From: Mesobacillus sp. S13
Lineage (GTDB): Bacteria; Bacillota; Bacilli; Bacillales; Cytobacillaceae
Assembly (NCBI RefSeq): GCF_020422885.1
Contig: NZ_CP084622.1
Coordinates: forward strand, 2,127,001-2,191,000
Direction: 5' to 3'
Length of the DNA stretch: 64,000 nucleotides
Shown piece after piece: positions 7,662 to 15,893 of this stretch. Positions within the stretch are counted from its first letter, which is position 1; the number at the start of each line of letters is the position of its first letter. The notes beneath the pieces were generated by a model that had not been told where the DNA came from, made no database searches, and saw only the letters and a list, made by a program, of their open reading frames with translations. The position numbers were made by a program, and so were the translations under genes.

Positions 7662-8297
7662 ATGTTTGGGATCAGTAATTTTGAAGTGTTTTTAATAACG
7701 GCGATCCTGTTGAATTTAACTCCAGGCACAGATACGATGTATATTGTGAGCAGAAGCATATCTCAAGGAAGAACGGCGGGCATCTATTCGGCTCTTGGAA
7801 TTTCTTCCGGAGTGGTTGTCCATACTTTGCTTGCCGCTTTCGGTTTATCTGTTATATTGACGCAGTCAGCCTTTTTGTTTCAATCCATAAAAATTGCGGG
7901 TGCCATCTATCTCGGTTATTTGGGAATAAAGATGGTAATGGAAAAGAGCCACGGAAAGGAGCAGAAAGCCCTGCCAATACAAAGCAATAAAAAAATCTTT
8001 TTTCAGGGCATGATCACGAATGTGACGAACCCGAAGGTCGCTTTGTTTTTCCTGGCATTTTTGCCGCAATTCATTTCCGCTGATGCAGGTAACGCAAGCC
8101 CGCTGCCGTTCATCATTCTGGGACTGACATTCACATTGACCGGGGGAACGTGGAGCCTGTTGACAGCTTATTTTTCCTCAATGGCAACATCAAAACTCAG
8201 AAAGAATGCAAAAGCCGGAATTGTCCTAAACCGTCTGACTGGAATTGTTTTCATTGGAATGGGCATCAGTCTGCTGAAAACGAAAGCAGCTTCTTAA
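7662..8297 (+). CDS. LysE/RhtB family amino-acid exporter
   Basis: 211 residues with six predicted membrane segments. The N-terminal LNLTPGTDTMYIVSRSISQGRTAGIYSALGI region holds the conserved PGP-like turn of the family (here TPGTD), and NVTNPKVALFFLAFLPQF is the second signature. These proteins export amino acids or derivatives by proton antiport. It follows the PLP enzyme closely and is followed by a terminator, so the two may form an operon for making and exporting an amino-acid product. That link is inference. Confidence 0.88.
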   Translation: MFGISNFEVFLITAILLNLTPGTDTMYIVSRSISQGRTAGIYSALGISSGVVVHTLLAAFGLSVILTQSAFLFQSIKIAGAIYLGYLGIKMVMEKSHGKEQKALPIQSNKKIFFQGMITNVTNPKVALFFLAFLPQFISADAGNASPLPFIILGLTFTLTGGTWSLLTAYFSSMATSKLRKNAKAGIVLNRLTGIVFIGMGISLLKTKAAS

Positions 8298-8312
8298 TGG
8301 AAATGCAAGAAG

Positions 8313-8345
8313 GCCTGGACATTGTGCCAGGCTTTCGTTATTTAT
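8313..8345 (+). terminator. terminator after the LysE-type gene
   Basis: Stem GCCTGG / CCAGGC with an eight-base loop, followed by TTTCGTTATTT. Confidence 0.6.
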
Positions 8346-8376
8346 AAAAGTAGAATAGAAAGATGGAGTGAATCTT

Positions 8377-8775
8377 ATGGGAGCAGCATTTCAAAAACTT
8401 AAAACGCGGATGAAAATAATCAAAGAAGATATCTTTGTGATTGCCGAAGCGTATAAACACCCAGATACACCTTTTTATGCAAAACTAATTGCCATTATAG
8501 TTGTCGCCTATGCATTCAGTCCCATTGATTTGATACCTGATTTTATCCCGATCCTGGGTTATCTGGATGATTTGATCCTGATCCCGTTAGGAATTGCCCT
8601 TCTTTTAAAAATACTGCCAGATCATGTCATACAGCATTCGCGTGAAAAAGTGGCTGCAACTGGCAAGATGAAACAGAATAATTGGATAGCAGGTGTGTTA
8701 ATCATCGTAGTCTGGGCTCTTTTGTTGTATTGGATGGTTGATTTCATTACTTATTTTTATGATAAAACGGCTTAG
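8377..8775 (+). CDS. YkvA-family DUF1232 membrane protein
   Basis: 132 residues from ATG 8377 after GGAG. The central segment YAFSPIDLIPDFIPILGYLDDLILIPLGIALLLK is the DUF1232 hallmark (SPIDLIPD then DD), and a second hydrophobic helix lies near the C-terminus. The family is widespread in bacteria and poorly understood. The gene converges on the next one and the two stops overlap by four bases. Confidence 0.88.
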   Translation: MGAAFQKLKTRMKIIKEDIFVIAEAYKHPDTPFYAKLIAIIVVAYAFSPIDLIPDFIPILGYLDDLILIPLGIALLLKILPDHVIQHSREKVAATGKMKQNNWIAGVLIIVVWALLLYWMVDFITYFYDKTA

Positions 8776-9092
8776 TAATTTTTATATCTCACATACTCAT
8801 AGTTCGAAGTTGGCATCTGTTTTATGATGTTGCCGTTCTGGTCACGGTGAACTTCATACTCTCTGTATGTTTCAACGATGTATCCGTCCACTTCTTTGTC
8901 TTTATCTTTCTCGTGTACATATTCAAATTCAGGCAGGATTACATCTAGGATTTCTTCATTTGGTTCTAAGTCATTCGTTGCTCCTGTTTCCACTGTTTCA
9001 ACCTCGGTGTTTTTCTTGGAAATTTGAGGTGTGTTATAAACCAAATAAACGCAAAGTAACAGTAAGCATGAAAGTGCGATCATTCGTTTCAA
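8772..9092 (-). CDS. small exported or membrane-anchored protein, unknown
   Basis: 106 residues. A hydrophobic N-terminus (MKRMIALSCLLLLCVYLVYN) serves as signal anchor or signal peptide, followed by an acidic, Glu/Asp-rich outer part ending in many Tyr. A Cys near residue 14 lies inside the hydrophobic stretch but without a clear lipobox. No family recognised. It overlaps the DUF1232 gene tail to tail by four bases. Confidence 0.6.
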   Translation of the reverse strand: MKRMIALSCLLLLCVYLVYNTPQISKKNTEVETVETGATNDLEPNEEILDVILPEFEYVHEKDKDKEVDGYIVETYREYEVHRDQNGNIIKQMPTSNYEYVRYKNY

Positions 9093-9199
9093 TAGTATTG
9101 GCCCCTTTTGTTCAATTTACATTAAACCTTATGCCTGTCCAAGCAGGATTATTACCAGGGTGTGAGCTGGAGGAAGTATGTTGAAAAAAGAAAATCGCA

Positions 9200-9231
9200 A
9201 AAAATCCTGGAGCCCTCTAAGACTCCAGGAT
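9200..9231 (-). terminator. terminator of the 9243-9887 gene
   Basis: Nine-bp stem ATCCTGGAG / CTCCAGGAT. Read on the minus strand it is followed by T6. Confidence 0.8.
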
Positions 9232-9242
9232 TTTATGAATGG

Positions 9243-9887
9243 CTATTTCTTGAACTTATCAGGGAATTGCTTTACAACTGCTTCAGAAATAACATCTGAC
9301 ATCATGATTATATGGGTCATACCATCATCGATTGAAACGATTCGTGCTTGCCAGTTTTTTTTCAAGCTTGCATTCAAGTCATCTGCGACTAATTCAAGAT
9401 GTGCATACAGTAACTTTTTAAGTTCATCAATTTTTAAGTTTGGGTTGGCACTGCTGAGGAAGGCAGCGATATCGTCCGCATTTCGATACCATTCTTTGTT
9501 AAGTTGATTCAGCTTTGTTTGATCTCCACTTTTTGCTGCTTCAACAATTCCACCCGCTAGAACAATATGCTCTTTCAACAAATCAGCCAGCTTGTTTCCA
9601 GCTTCCTCTCCGTACACCGGTTTAATGGCATTTCCGATATCTTCCTGGTTCCTCAGGAGCCTTTCAAGCACATCTTTTTGATCCTCGGCTCCTGCTGTTG
9701 TCGCACTTGTAATATAATTACTTGTCCACAATACATGGTCTACCCATAGTCTCCTGAAATCATTTTCAAACTTAACCTCAGATTTGGTCATGCATTTATG
9801 CTGTGGTTTAGCGTAAGCAGGGGCTGTTCCAGCCATCATATTCAGCGATACCAAAAGAATGAAACCCATCAACAGTATTTTTTTCAT
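9243..9887 (-). CDS. secreted helical protein of unknown function
   Basis: 214 residues with a typical Sec signal peptide (MKKILLMGFILLVSLNMMAG, cleavage after AYA). The mature part is mostly helical and contains LWVDHVLWTSNYI and LLRNQEDIGNAIKP, motifs I recall from a family of secreted Bacillales and Paenibacillus proteins whose database names are unreliable. Spaced His and Glu residues would suit a four-helix bundle, perhaps binding metal. It is monocistronic with its own terminator. Confidence 0.65.
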   Translation of the reverse strand: MKKILLMGFILLVSLNMMAGTAPAYAKPQHKCMTKSEVKFENDFRRLWVDHVLWTSNYITSATTAGAEDQKDVLERLLRNQEDIGNAIKPVYGEEAGNKLADLLKEHIVLAGGIVEAAKSGDQTKLNQLNKEWYRNADDIAAFLSSANPNLKIDELKKLLYAHLELVADDLNASLKKNWQARIVSIDDGMTHIIMMSDVISEAVVKQFPDKFKK

Positions 9888-9971
9888 TTGATTCTTCTCC
9901 TTTTAGATGAAATATATCCTCCTTTATTATTTATTCATGGAAGAATTCTATCCAAAAAATAGTGCTGAAGG

Positions 9972-9993
9972 AAAAAAGACCGCCTAGTGGCGG
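9972..9993 (-). terminator. terminator of the LysM/SPOR gene
   Basis: ACCGCC/GGCGG stem with TAGT-side loop; read on the minus strand it is followed by T6. Confidence 0.7.
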
Positions 9994-10005
9994 CCTCTAT
10001 GCACT

Positions 10006-10878
10006 TTATTGCATTCTGCTCAAATCAAAATACTGAACAGTCTTTCCATCGCGGTCGAACTGGATGATCAATTTGCTTTTGTTAAATTGGTAGATAAATT
10101 GTTCGCAAGTTGCGCTTTCGTAGCAAGAAGTGTTTTTTACGGCATTCGGGTATCCGTACACATTGATCACCTGGGTTTTGTCTTTCGGAAGAGTACCAAG
10201 CTTTAAAAATTCAGGGTAGGCCTGCAGACCGAATACGGAGCCATTCTCCATATTAAAATTCACTCGGACTCCTGCACCTTCATCATCATAATAGAGAGAT
10301 CTGATATTCAGCTGGTCCTCGGTTTTTACTGGTTGCCCGAATTGATGCAGAAGCTGGCTGTATGTGGAGCCATTGTATACACCATGAATGTGAAGATTCT
10401 TATTCGTTAAAATGTAAGCATCTTGAATGCCATTCTTACTCAAGAGCTCTCTTTGTTTTTCTGCATTGGTCCTTTTTGAAAAAGCTCCAGCCTGAATGCG
10501 GTAATAGGTTTTACCGTCAATGACTTTGGTGATGACTGTAGCTTCAATCCCTTTCTTTTTCAGGACTGCGATTTGCTTATTTGCATTTTCTTTCTTGGAA
10601 AAAGAACCCCCGACAACTGAATACATCGGTTCTGATTCCTTCAGGCCAGGAAGGAGGAGTTTTTGGCCAATATAGATCGTGTTGTTTTTCAAACCATTGA
10701 AACCCTTCAATTCCTCTACTGTCAGATTGTATTTCTTGGAAAGGCTGTATAAAGTGTCGCCTTTTTTTACCGTGACAGCACCATCATCAGCATACCCGAA
10801 TCCATTGGCGAAAAAGAGTAATGATATCATCAACAAGAGACTTAAACTGAGCTGCACAAAACGTTTAATTTTCTTCAT
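10006..10878 (-). CDS. cell-wall binding protein with LysM and SPOR domains
   Basis: 290 residues. Signal peptide at 1-30 (cleavage near GYADD), one LysM domain at about 33-77 (VKKGDTLYSLSKKYNLTVEEL ... IYIGQKLLLP) and one SPOR domain at about 84-157 (YSVVGGSFSKKENA ... YYRIQAGAFSKRTNAEKQ). The last 130 residues form a separate domain I cannot name. LysM and SPOR both bind peptidoglycan, SPOR preferring strands without peptide stems, so the protein is probably held in the wall at division or spore formation sites. No catalytic domain is evident. Confidence 0.85.
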   Translation of the reverse strand: MKKIKRFVQLSLSLLLMISLLFFANGFGYADDGAVTVKKGDTLYSLSKKYNLTVEELKGFNGLKNNTIYIGQKLLLPGLKESEPMYSVVGGSFSKKENANKQIAVLKKKGIEATVITKVIDGKTYYRIQAGAFSKRTNAEKQRELLSKNGIQDAYILTNKNLHIHGVYNGSTYSQLLHQFGQPVKTEDQLNIRSLYYDDEGAGVRVNFNMENGSVFGLQAYPEFLKLGTLPKDKTQVINVYGYPNAVKNTSCYESATCEQFIYQFNKSKLIIQFDRDGKTVQYFDLSRMQ

Positions 10879-10995
10879 TTATTATCACCTCAAATAATTT
10901 GACGAGATGATTACAACAGAGTTTCGAAGGGATGAGCCTATTTTTAAAAGGATGAGAAAATGGGTGAAGAAAGGGTGAAGAGATTGAAACGGCTA

Positions 10996-11024
10996 TTGAC
11001 TTTGTTAACTGTAAAGTTTATTAT
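10996..11024 (+). promoter_or_regulatory. sigma-A promoter of the spx-like gene
   Basis: TTGACT (10996-11001), 17-base spacer, TATTAT (11019-11024). Predicted start near 11031. Confidence 0.6.
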
Positions 11025-11030
11025 TACAGT
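11008..11030 (+). promoter_or_regulatory. operator 1, ACTGTAA-N9-TTACAGT
   Basis: Perfect seven-base inverted arms at 11008-11014 and 11024-11030. The site covers the spacer and -10 of the spx-like promoter, the usual place for a repressor. A second copy lies 63 bases downstream. Confidence 0.55.
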
Positions 11031-11071
11031 ATCGTTAAATTTAGATGAATTGAGATTCTATTGTTGATTAT

Positions 11072-11092
11072 CTGTAATTTTTATTTTTACAG
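11072..11092 (+). promoter_or_regulatory. operator 2, CTGTAA-N9-TTACAG
   Basis: Same dyad and same nine-base spacer as operator 1, six-base arms, placed between the transcription start and the ribosome site of the spx-like gene. Confidence 0.5.
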
Positions 11093-11114
11093 TTAAACGA
11101 AGGAGCTGTGAATG

Positions 11115-11510
11115 ATGGTAACTTTATATATTACATCAAGCTGTGCTTCCTGCCGAAAAGCAAAAGCGTGGATGCAGGAGCATGAAATTGATTTTATTGA
11201 AAGAAATATTGTATCTGAGCCACTCACTGTCGATGAAATCAAATCGATTCTTCGCTTGACAGAGGATGGAACAGAAGAGATCATTTCGACTAACTCAAAA
11301 ACCTATAAGCAGCTGGATGTGGATATTGACTCGCTTCCGCTGAATCAATTATATGAACTGATCAGAAGAAATCCGCTGATGCTGCGACGTCCAATTATCC
11401 AGGACCATAAACGTTTGCAGGTTGGGTACAATGAGGAAGAAATCCGCAGCTTCTTGCCAAGAAAGCTTCGGACATTTACAGGACTTGAATGGGAAAGCAT
11501 GGCTAATTAA
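11115..11510 (+). CDS. Spx/ArsC-family redox regulator
   Basis: 131 residues, the normal Spx length. C10 and C13 form the CASC redox switch ([19 protein letters not shown]). Conserved Spx segments [26 protein letters not shown] and RRPIIQD...[17 protein letters not shown] are all present. Spx binds the alpha subunit C-terminal domain of RNA polymerase and redirects transcription under thiol stress. The divergent C-terminus suggests a paralogue rather than the main Spx. ATG 11112 is an alternative start. Two matching dyads upstream point to a dedicated repressor. Confidence 0.88.
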   Translation: MVTLYITSSCASCRKAKAWMQEHEIDFIERNIVSEPLTVDEIKSILRLTEDGTEEIISTNSKTYKQLDVDIDSLPLNQLYELIRRNPLMLRRPIIQDHKRLQVGYNEEEIRSFLPRKLRTFTGLEWESMAN

Positions 11511-11596
11511 AAGCGGGAAATTTGAATTTCCGACACTTTGTCTATAATATGTAAAATGACAGAATGTGAGAGTTAGCCATTGTAAGGAGGCAGGTT

Positions 11597-12022
11597 ATGA
11601 ATAGTGATTTTTCCCTTGCCATTCACAGTTTAACCTTGCTAGCACTTCAGCCGGACAGGATGTCTAAGAGTGACGAAATCGCTGAGAGTGCTGGCGTCCA
11701 CCCAGTGAGGATTCGGAAAGTATTGGGTCTGTTAAAGAAACATGGATTCATTAAATCAAAAGAAGGAACGGGCGGTGGCTTCATTTTTGCCCTCGACTTA
11801 AATGAAGTGAATCTCTGGGATATCTATAAATTGACATCCGAGGGGGCCTTGCAGCCAAAATGCCCTGATTCGAACGAAAAGTGTATGGTCGGTGCGAATA
11901 TGCACAAGGTCTTGTTTGCCATTTTCCTCGGTGCAGAAGAACACTTGGGTGAATTTTTAAAACAATATTCAATCAAAGAAGTAGTGGATTTGATTAGACA
12001 GGAAAAAGATTGCTGTGAGTAA
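11597..12022 (+). CDS. Rrf2 family transcriptional regulator (YwnA-like)
   Basis: 141 residues. The N-terminus DFSLAIHSLTLLA with the recognition helix in VHPVRIRKVLGLLKKHGFI and the wing EGTGGGFIFA fits Rrf2 proteins. C89 and C96, plus a C-terminal CC pair, might hold a cluster or act as a redox switch, although the spacing differs from IscR/NsrR. It lies 87 bases downstream of the spx-like gene on the same strand and could regulate it. The target is not shown. Confidence 0.85.
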   Translation: MNSDFSLAIHSLTLLALQPDRMSKSDEIAESAGVHPVRIRKVLGLLKKHGFIKSKEGTGGGFIFALDLNEVNLWDIYKLTSEGALQPKCPDSNEKCMVGANMHKVLFAIFLGAEEHLGEFLKQYSIKEVVDLIRQEKDCCE

Positions 12023-12089
12023 GCTGAGATTTTTCCTGCATGAAATGTAATAAGAAAAGTTACAGATTATAATAAAAGAGGTGACTTAT

Positions 12090-12422
12090 ATGTTGTCCAA
12101 TAATGACACGATTTTAAGAGTAGGCGATTGGATCAAGGGGAAATCCAGGGATGGAGAATTATTCATCGGATATATAGAGTCACTTGATATTTTGGATGAA
12201 AAGGTAAATGCAACGATTACATCAAGTGATGATGAAACCATGGTGGGCAAAACTATTACATTGACCACAAATGGAGTGAAGAAACTGCCTGACCCGAAGG
12301 TGAAAAACAAGGAACAAATTCAATACCTCATTGATTTGGCACTTGCTACTGGCGATGAAGAATGGTTCATGGAGCTTTCTGAAAAGCTGAACTCGATGAG
12401 GGAACTAGTCAGAGGCGTGTAA
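12090..12422 (+). CDS. IDEAL-domain protein
   Basis: 110 residues from ATG 12090 after AAGAGGTGA; the GTG at 12081 lies inside the ribosome site. The N-terminal 70 residues are a small beta-rich domain. The C-terminus IDLALATGDEEWFMELSEKL fits the IDEAL domain, a short helical motif common in Bacilli that mediates protein contacts. Function unknown. It ends at a strong bidirectional terminator. Confidence 0.7.
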   Translation: MLSNNDTILRVGDWIKGKSRDGELFIGYIESLDILDEKVNATITSSDDETMVGKTITLTTNGVKKLPDPKVKNKEQIQYLIDLALATGDEEWFMELSEKLNSMRELVRGV

Positions 12423-12427
12423 AATAA

Positions 12428-12463
12428 AGACGGTCCTTCCTATGAGTGGAGGACCGTCTTTTT
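12428..12463. terminator. strong bidirectional terminator
   Basis: A 13-bp stem (AAGACGGTCCTCC-like arms at 12428-12440 and 12448-12460) with A and T tails, between convergent genes. Confidence 0.85.
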
Positions 12464-12464
12464 C

Positions 12465-13217
12465 CTATTTCATCCCAAGAGCTTTTTTAGTGGCTGGGCC
12501 GGCGATACCGTCCACTTTTAGATTCTTCGCTTTTTGGAATTTCTTAACGGCTGCTTCTGTAGCAGGGCCGAATACCCCGTCAATTCCTTTTGTGCTGTAT
12601 CCTTTATTGGTAAGCGCCTGCTGCAGTTGTTTAACTTCAGCTCCTCGCATGCCTTTTTTAAGGACAGAGCTGCTTGTTGGTACAGCTGTCACTGGAACCG
12701 ATGCCTGGCCGGTAACTTTATATCCGTTAGCAGATGCGATTGCGTTGAAGGATTTCTTGGATGATGTGATGACAACTGGTGTGTTGACCTTAACTTGATC
12801 ATAAAGCCATTCCACTTCGTTATCGAACATCCTGATGCAGCCGGCACTTACATAACCGCCGATGGATTTAGGGTTATTGTTTCCGTGAATCGCATACGTT
12901 GTTCCCCATGTTCCCCTCGCGTTTAGACCAAGCCATCTGTCGCCAAGCGGATTCCTTGGATCTCCCCCAGGTATCTTACCGCTGTAATATGGACGATTCT
13001 TGATTTTGTTCACCACTTTGAACGTGCCTTCTGGTGTATAGGAAGCTTTCCTCCCGGTTCCCACCTTGAAGGTTTTTACCAGCTTAGCATTTTTATAATA
13101 AGCTAGTTGATTGTTGGATTTATTGATGATAATCATGTCCCCGCCAGCAGCTTCTGCCGGTGCCTCGAAAAATAGAAGCGATACAAGTAGCATCATAGCA
13201 ACTATCAGTTTTTTCAT
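12465..13217 (-). CDS. L,D-transpeptidase with C-terminal peptidoglycan-binding domain
   Basis: 250 residues. Signal peptide (about 1-23, ending AEAA), YkuD catalytic domain (about 27-152) with YAIHGNNNP and the active-site SAGCIRM, then a short linker and a PG_binding_1 domain (about 186-249, KKGMRGAEVKQLQQALTNKGY). The enzyme makes 3-3 cross-links or anchors in the wall. In B. subtilis YkuD-type enzymes act in the spore coat or cortex. Catalytic Cys and His are both present. Monocistronic. Confidence 0.93.
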   Translation of the reverse strand: MKKLIVAMMLLVSLLFFEAPAEAAGGDMIIINKSNNQLAYYKNAKLVKTFKVGTGRKASYTPEGTFKVVNKIKNRPYYSGKIPGGDPRNPLGDRWLGLNARGTWGTTYAIHGNNNPKSIGGYVSAGCIRMFDNEVEWLYDQVKVNTPVVITSSKKSFNAIASANGYKVTGQASVPVTAVPTSSSVLKKGMRGAEVKQLQQALTNKGYSTKGIDGVFGPATEAAVKKFQKAKNLKVDGIAGPATKKALGMK

Positions 13218-13456
13218 TCCCTATCCTCCTTGAATAAATTTTCAGAGCCAAACTGTTCAAATAGTCATGGCCTGCTGTTTACATCCTTATAAACGATGTT
13301 TTTTCATAAAAGTTACAAGTTTTACCGGTATATGGGAATAGAATATTTCTTGTTTTTATGACAGGAAATTTTAGTTTTGTCGTATTATGGAGGATTTTTG
13401 AAAAAGGACGGTTCAATTCCCTAAAATTTTCCCATAATGTTATGGAAGGAGTGGGA

Positions 13457-14152
13457 GTGTTGAATCATTACTTATCAATTGCAGTAGAGTTAACAAGTGG
13501 ATTTGTCTTTTTATTTATCATGACAAAAATGCAAGGGAAGACACAGTTCTCTCAGATTACTCCCTTTGATTTCATTTCAGCTATCATCCTAGGCGAACTC
13601 GTAGGTAATGCGATTTATGATCACGAAGTGAAGATTGGCGAAATTGCGTTTGCCGTTACCTTATGGGGAGTTCTTGTTTATGTGACAGAGACAGTTACAC
13701 AAAAATTCATGTCATCCAGGAAGCTGCTGGAGGGCGAGCCGAACATTGTGGTGCGCAAAGGGAAGATTAAATTCGAGGCACTGAAAAAAGCGAAGTTGGA
13801 TATCAACCAGTTGCAAAGTCTCGTCAGACAACAAGGTTATTTTTCCCTCAGGGAAGTGGAATACGCAATCATAGAAACGAATGGAATGGTCAGTGTCCTG
13901 CCCAAAGCAGATTATGACACACCTAAAAATAGCGATCTGAAAATCAAAGCAGATGATCCCAACTTGCCAGTCAATATGATTCTCGATGGCGAAGTGGTGA
14001 GCAAAAACCTTAAAGAAGCTGGTCTCGATGAACAATGGCTGAAAAATGAATTAGAAAAGCAAAAAATCCATCACATTGAAGATGTGCTATTTGCCGAGTG
14101 GATGGAAAATGAACCACTTTTCGTGCTTAAATATGAAAAGAAGGCGAACTAA
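13457..14152 (+). CDS. YetF/YrbG-like DUF421 membrane protein
   Basis: About 231 residues from GTG 13457 (or TTG 13460), both placed after AAGGAG at 13446-13451; the long upstream extension is not needed. Three membrane segments at the N-terminus contain ITPFDFISAIILGELVGNAIYD, and the cytoplasmic part contains GKIKFEALKKAKLDINQLQSLVRQQGYFSLREVEYAIIETNG, both diagnostic of DUF421. Spore germination or stress roles are reported for relatives. Followed by a terminator. Confidence 0.9.
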   Translation: MLNHYLSIAVELTSGFVFLFIMTKMQGKTQFSQITPFDFISAIILGELVGNAIYDHEVKIGEIAFAVTLWGVLVYVTETVTQKFMSSRKLLEGEPNIVVRKGKIKFEALKKAKLDINQLQSLVRQQGYFSLREVEYAIIETNGMVSVLPKADYDTPKNSDLKIKADDPNLPVNMILDGEVVSKNLKEAGLDEQWLKNELEKQKIHHIEDVLFAEWMENEPLFVLKYEKKAN

Positions 14153-14191
14153 CCTAAGGAAAATGAAATCATCTAACTTCAGGAATTCTGT

Positions 14192-14226
14192 GGCTGAGTC
14201 CGGCACTTGCTGACTCAGCCTTTTGT
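14192..14226 (+). terminator. terminator after the YetF-like gene
   Basis: Nine-bp perfect stem GGCTGAGTC / GACTCAGCC followed by TTTTG. Confidence 0.85.
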
Positions 14227-14300
14227 TTGCTCAGTATGATGATGTTCTCCTTGAATAGGCCAATATGTGATTAATCTTGTAAAACCGGAAATATAGTTTG

Positions 14301-14761
14301 ATTAACTGGAGATATCATTTGATTTCAACTGGAGATATATATTGATTAACTGGGGATATAAATTGATTAACTGGAGACATAAATTGGTTAACTGGAGATA
14401 TATCCGGACCAACTGGAGATAAATCGTGTTCAACAGAGACTATAAACGGATCAACGGGGATTAAAGTTTGTTCAACAGGGATTATAAATGAAGCAACGGG
14501 GATTAAAATCTGTTCAACGGGGATTAAAATCTGTTCAACGGGGATTAAATATGAATCAACGGGGATTAAAATCCTAACGGGGATTGAAAATGGGTCAAAC
14601 TGAATTAAAATCTGTTCAACTAGGATTAAAAATTGAGATACGCACTAAAAAGTTGTTCCTACCGTTAAATTAATCGTGCTAACGGTTAAATTAAATGCTC
14701 CAACCGTTAAGTTAATTGAGCCTACCGTATAAATAATGATACTAACCGTTAAATTACAAGG
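14301..14761. repeat. array of about 22 degenerate 21-bp tandem units
   Basis: Units keep a 21-base period with few slips. The first six carry AACTGGAGATA, the middle block AACGGGGATTAAA and the last five CTAACCGTTAAATTA. One reading frame gives heptads like INWRYKL but is broken by stops and length slips, so it is not coding. The 14153-14971 gap otherwise holds only the terminator at 14192 and, after 14762, nothing I can identify. Confidence 0.8.
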
Positions 14762-14971
14762 TAATATTGGTCTTAGAAATCGAGATTTCTATTAATCAGT
14801 AACTATCTGCCATTTAGATTTAGAGGAATTAAGCTTAGGTTTATAGAATGTAAGATTCATGAAGTGTGTACTAATACAGGATGTAAGCCTTATTTTCTGT
14901 TAAGTCTCAGGAATTTAGTGAAAATTTTCTTCATTGAAAGTTAGTCCCATGCCTTTTCAGGAGTGATTTAC

Positions 14972-15295
14972 ATGAATATAGCGGTTTATCTTACTTTACT
15001 TTTTTCATTAATTCTATCCTCTTTAATATCTATTTGGTTTTTTAAAAAGGAAGGCAGTAAATGGCTGGGATTGTTGATGGGGTTTTTAATAAATACACTT
15101 ATATTGTCAGCTGCATTGATTATATTTTATAAAGTGTTTTATTTGAAAGGAGTAGAAGGATTTTTTGCAAGTTTAGGGATTCTTATTTTTGCTTTTTCTA
15201 TTCCCATAAATACATCCATTAACTTTTATATTCTCGAATTTATTGTAAATAGAAAGAACGTGTCAATTGACAAACTATCAAACCGGAGGAGGTAA
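14972..15295 (+). CDS. small membrane protein, unknown
   Basis: 107 residues from ATG 14972 after AGGAG. Three or four hydrophobic segments fill it (AVYLTLLFSLILSSLISIWFF, LLMGFLINTLILSAALIIFY, FFASLGILIFAFSIPINTSI). The tail is basic (NRKNVSIDKLSNRRR). It ends 65 bases before the next lipoprotein start, probably in the same transcript. No family recognised. Confidence 0.6.
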   Translation: MNIAVYLTLLFSLILSSLISIWFFKKEGSKWLGLLMGFLINTLILSAALIIFYKVFYLKGVEGFFASLGILIFAFSIPINTSINFYILEFIVNRKNVSIDKLSNRRR

Positions 15296-15359
15296 ACAGA
15301 CACAAAAAGGAGAACTCCTAATTGTAAGTAATTCCCTAAATCCGATAGGAGGTGTTTGC

Positions 15360-15845
15360 TTGAAGTTATCCATGTTCCTGGTTGTTTTAGTTTTCTTTTT
15401 TACAATGGCTGCTTGTGATGATCACTCGATCGATAAATCAGAGCCAGAACAAGAAAAGGTGGTCAGTGCGGCTGATGATTGGGAAGAAAGTCCAATGTTT
15501 AAGGTCGATAATTATCAGATGATTGGCGAGGAAGGACGTTTAGGGTTTATTTATGATAACACGGAAGTGACGAAATTTTATCCTGATAAAACAAAAAAAT
15601 ATATGTGGCACTTTTGGGGAAATGGGGAAGAGTTTAAGGGTGAATTAAAGGTGATCGCTGTCCATAAAGGAAGCGGGGAACAGATTACGATATTGGAAGG
15701 TCGCCCTTTGGCAGGTCCGAATAACGGAGCAGATCAGCACGTTCCTTCTAATATGTCTCTTCCTAAAGAAGGTTTGTGGAAGTTGGAGGCGTATATCGGA
15801 GAAAAGTTATTTGGGACGATATTCGTTAAAGTTTATGAAGGGTAA
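15360..15845 (+). CDS. lipoprotein, DUF4871/YhfM-like
   Basis: 161 residues from TTG 15360, fixed by AGGAGGTG six bases upstream; an upstream extension would bury the signal peptide. The lipobox is TMAAC, with Cys as the lipid anchor. The mature domain contains YMWHFWGNGEEFKG, GRPLAGPNNGADQHVPSNM and GLWKLEAYIGEKLFGTIFVKV, matching the DUF4871/YhfM group as I recall it. Function unknown; extracytoplasmic, membrane-attached. Confidence 0.75.
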   Translation: MKLSMFLVVLVFFFTMAACDDHSIDKSEPEQEKVVSAADDWEESPMFKVDNYQMIGEEGRLGFIYDNTEVTKFYPDKTKKYMWHFWGNGEEFKGELKVIAVHKGSGEQITILEGRPLAGPNNGADQHVPSNMSLPKEGLWKLEAYIGEKLFGTIFVKVYEG

Positions 15846-15893
15846 GAGGGTTTTCAAGCGAAACCACTTTTTCAGATAAAGAGGGATGCCATC

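Noticed and set aside
9178..9507. 109-residue plus-strand reading
   Set aside because: It runs through a terminator and antisense to the secreted helical protein gene.
12442..12798. 118-residue plus-strand reading
   Set aside because: Antisense to the L,D-transpeptidase gene, which has clear domains.
14345..14426. Heptapeptide-repeat gene (INWRYKL-like)
   Set aside because: The frame is broken by a stop after four units and by 23- and 19-base units; no start with a ribosome site.
14301..14761. CRISPR array
   Set aside because: Units are contiguous and degenerate with no unique spacers, and no cas genes are present.
15267..15359. N-terminal extension of the DUF4871 lipoprotein
   Set aside because: It overlaps the previous gene and would place the signal peptide internally; the AGGAGGTG before TTG 15360 decides the start.
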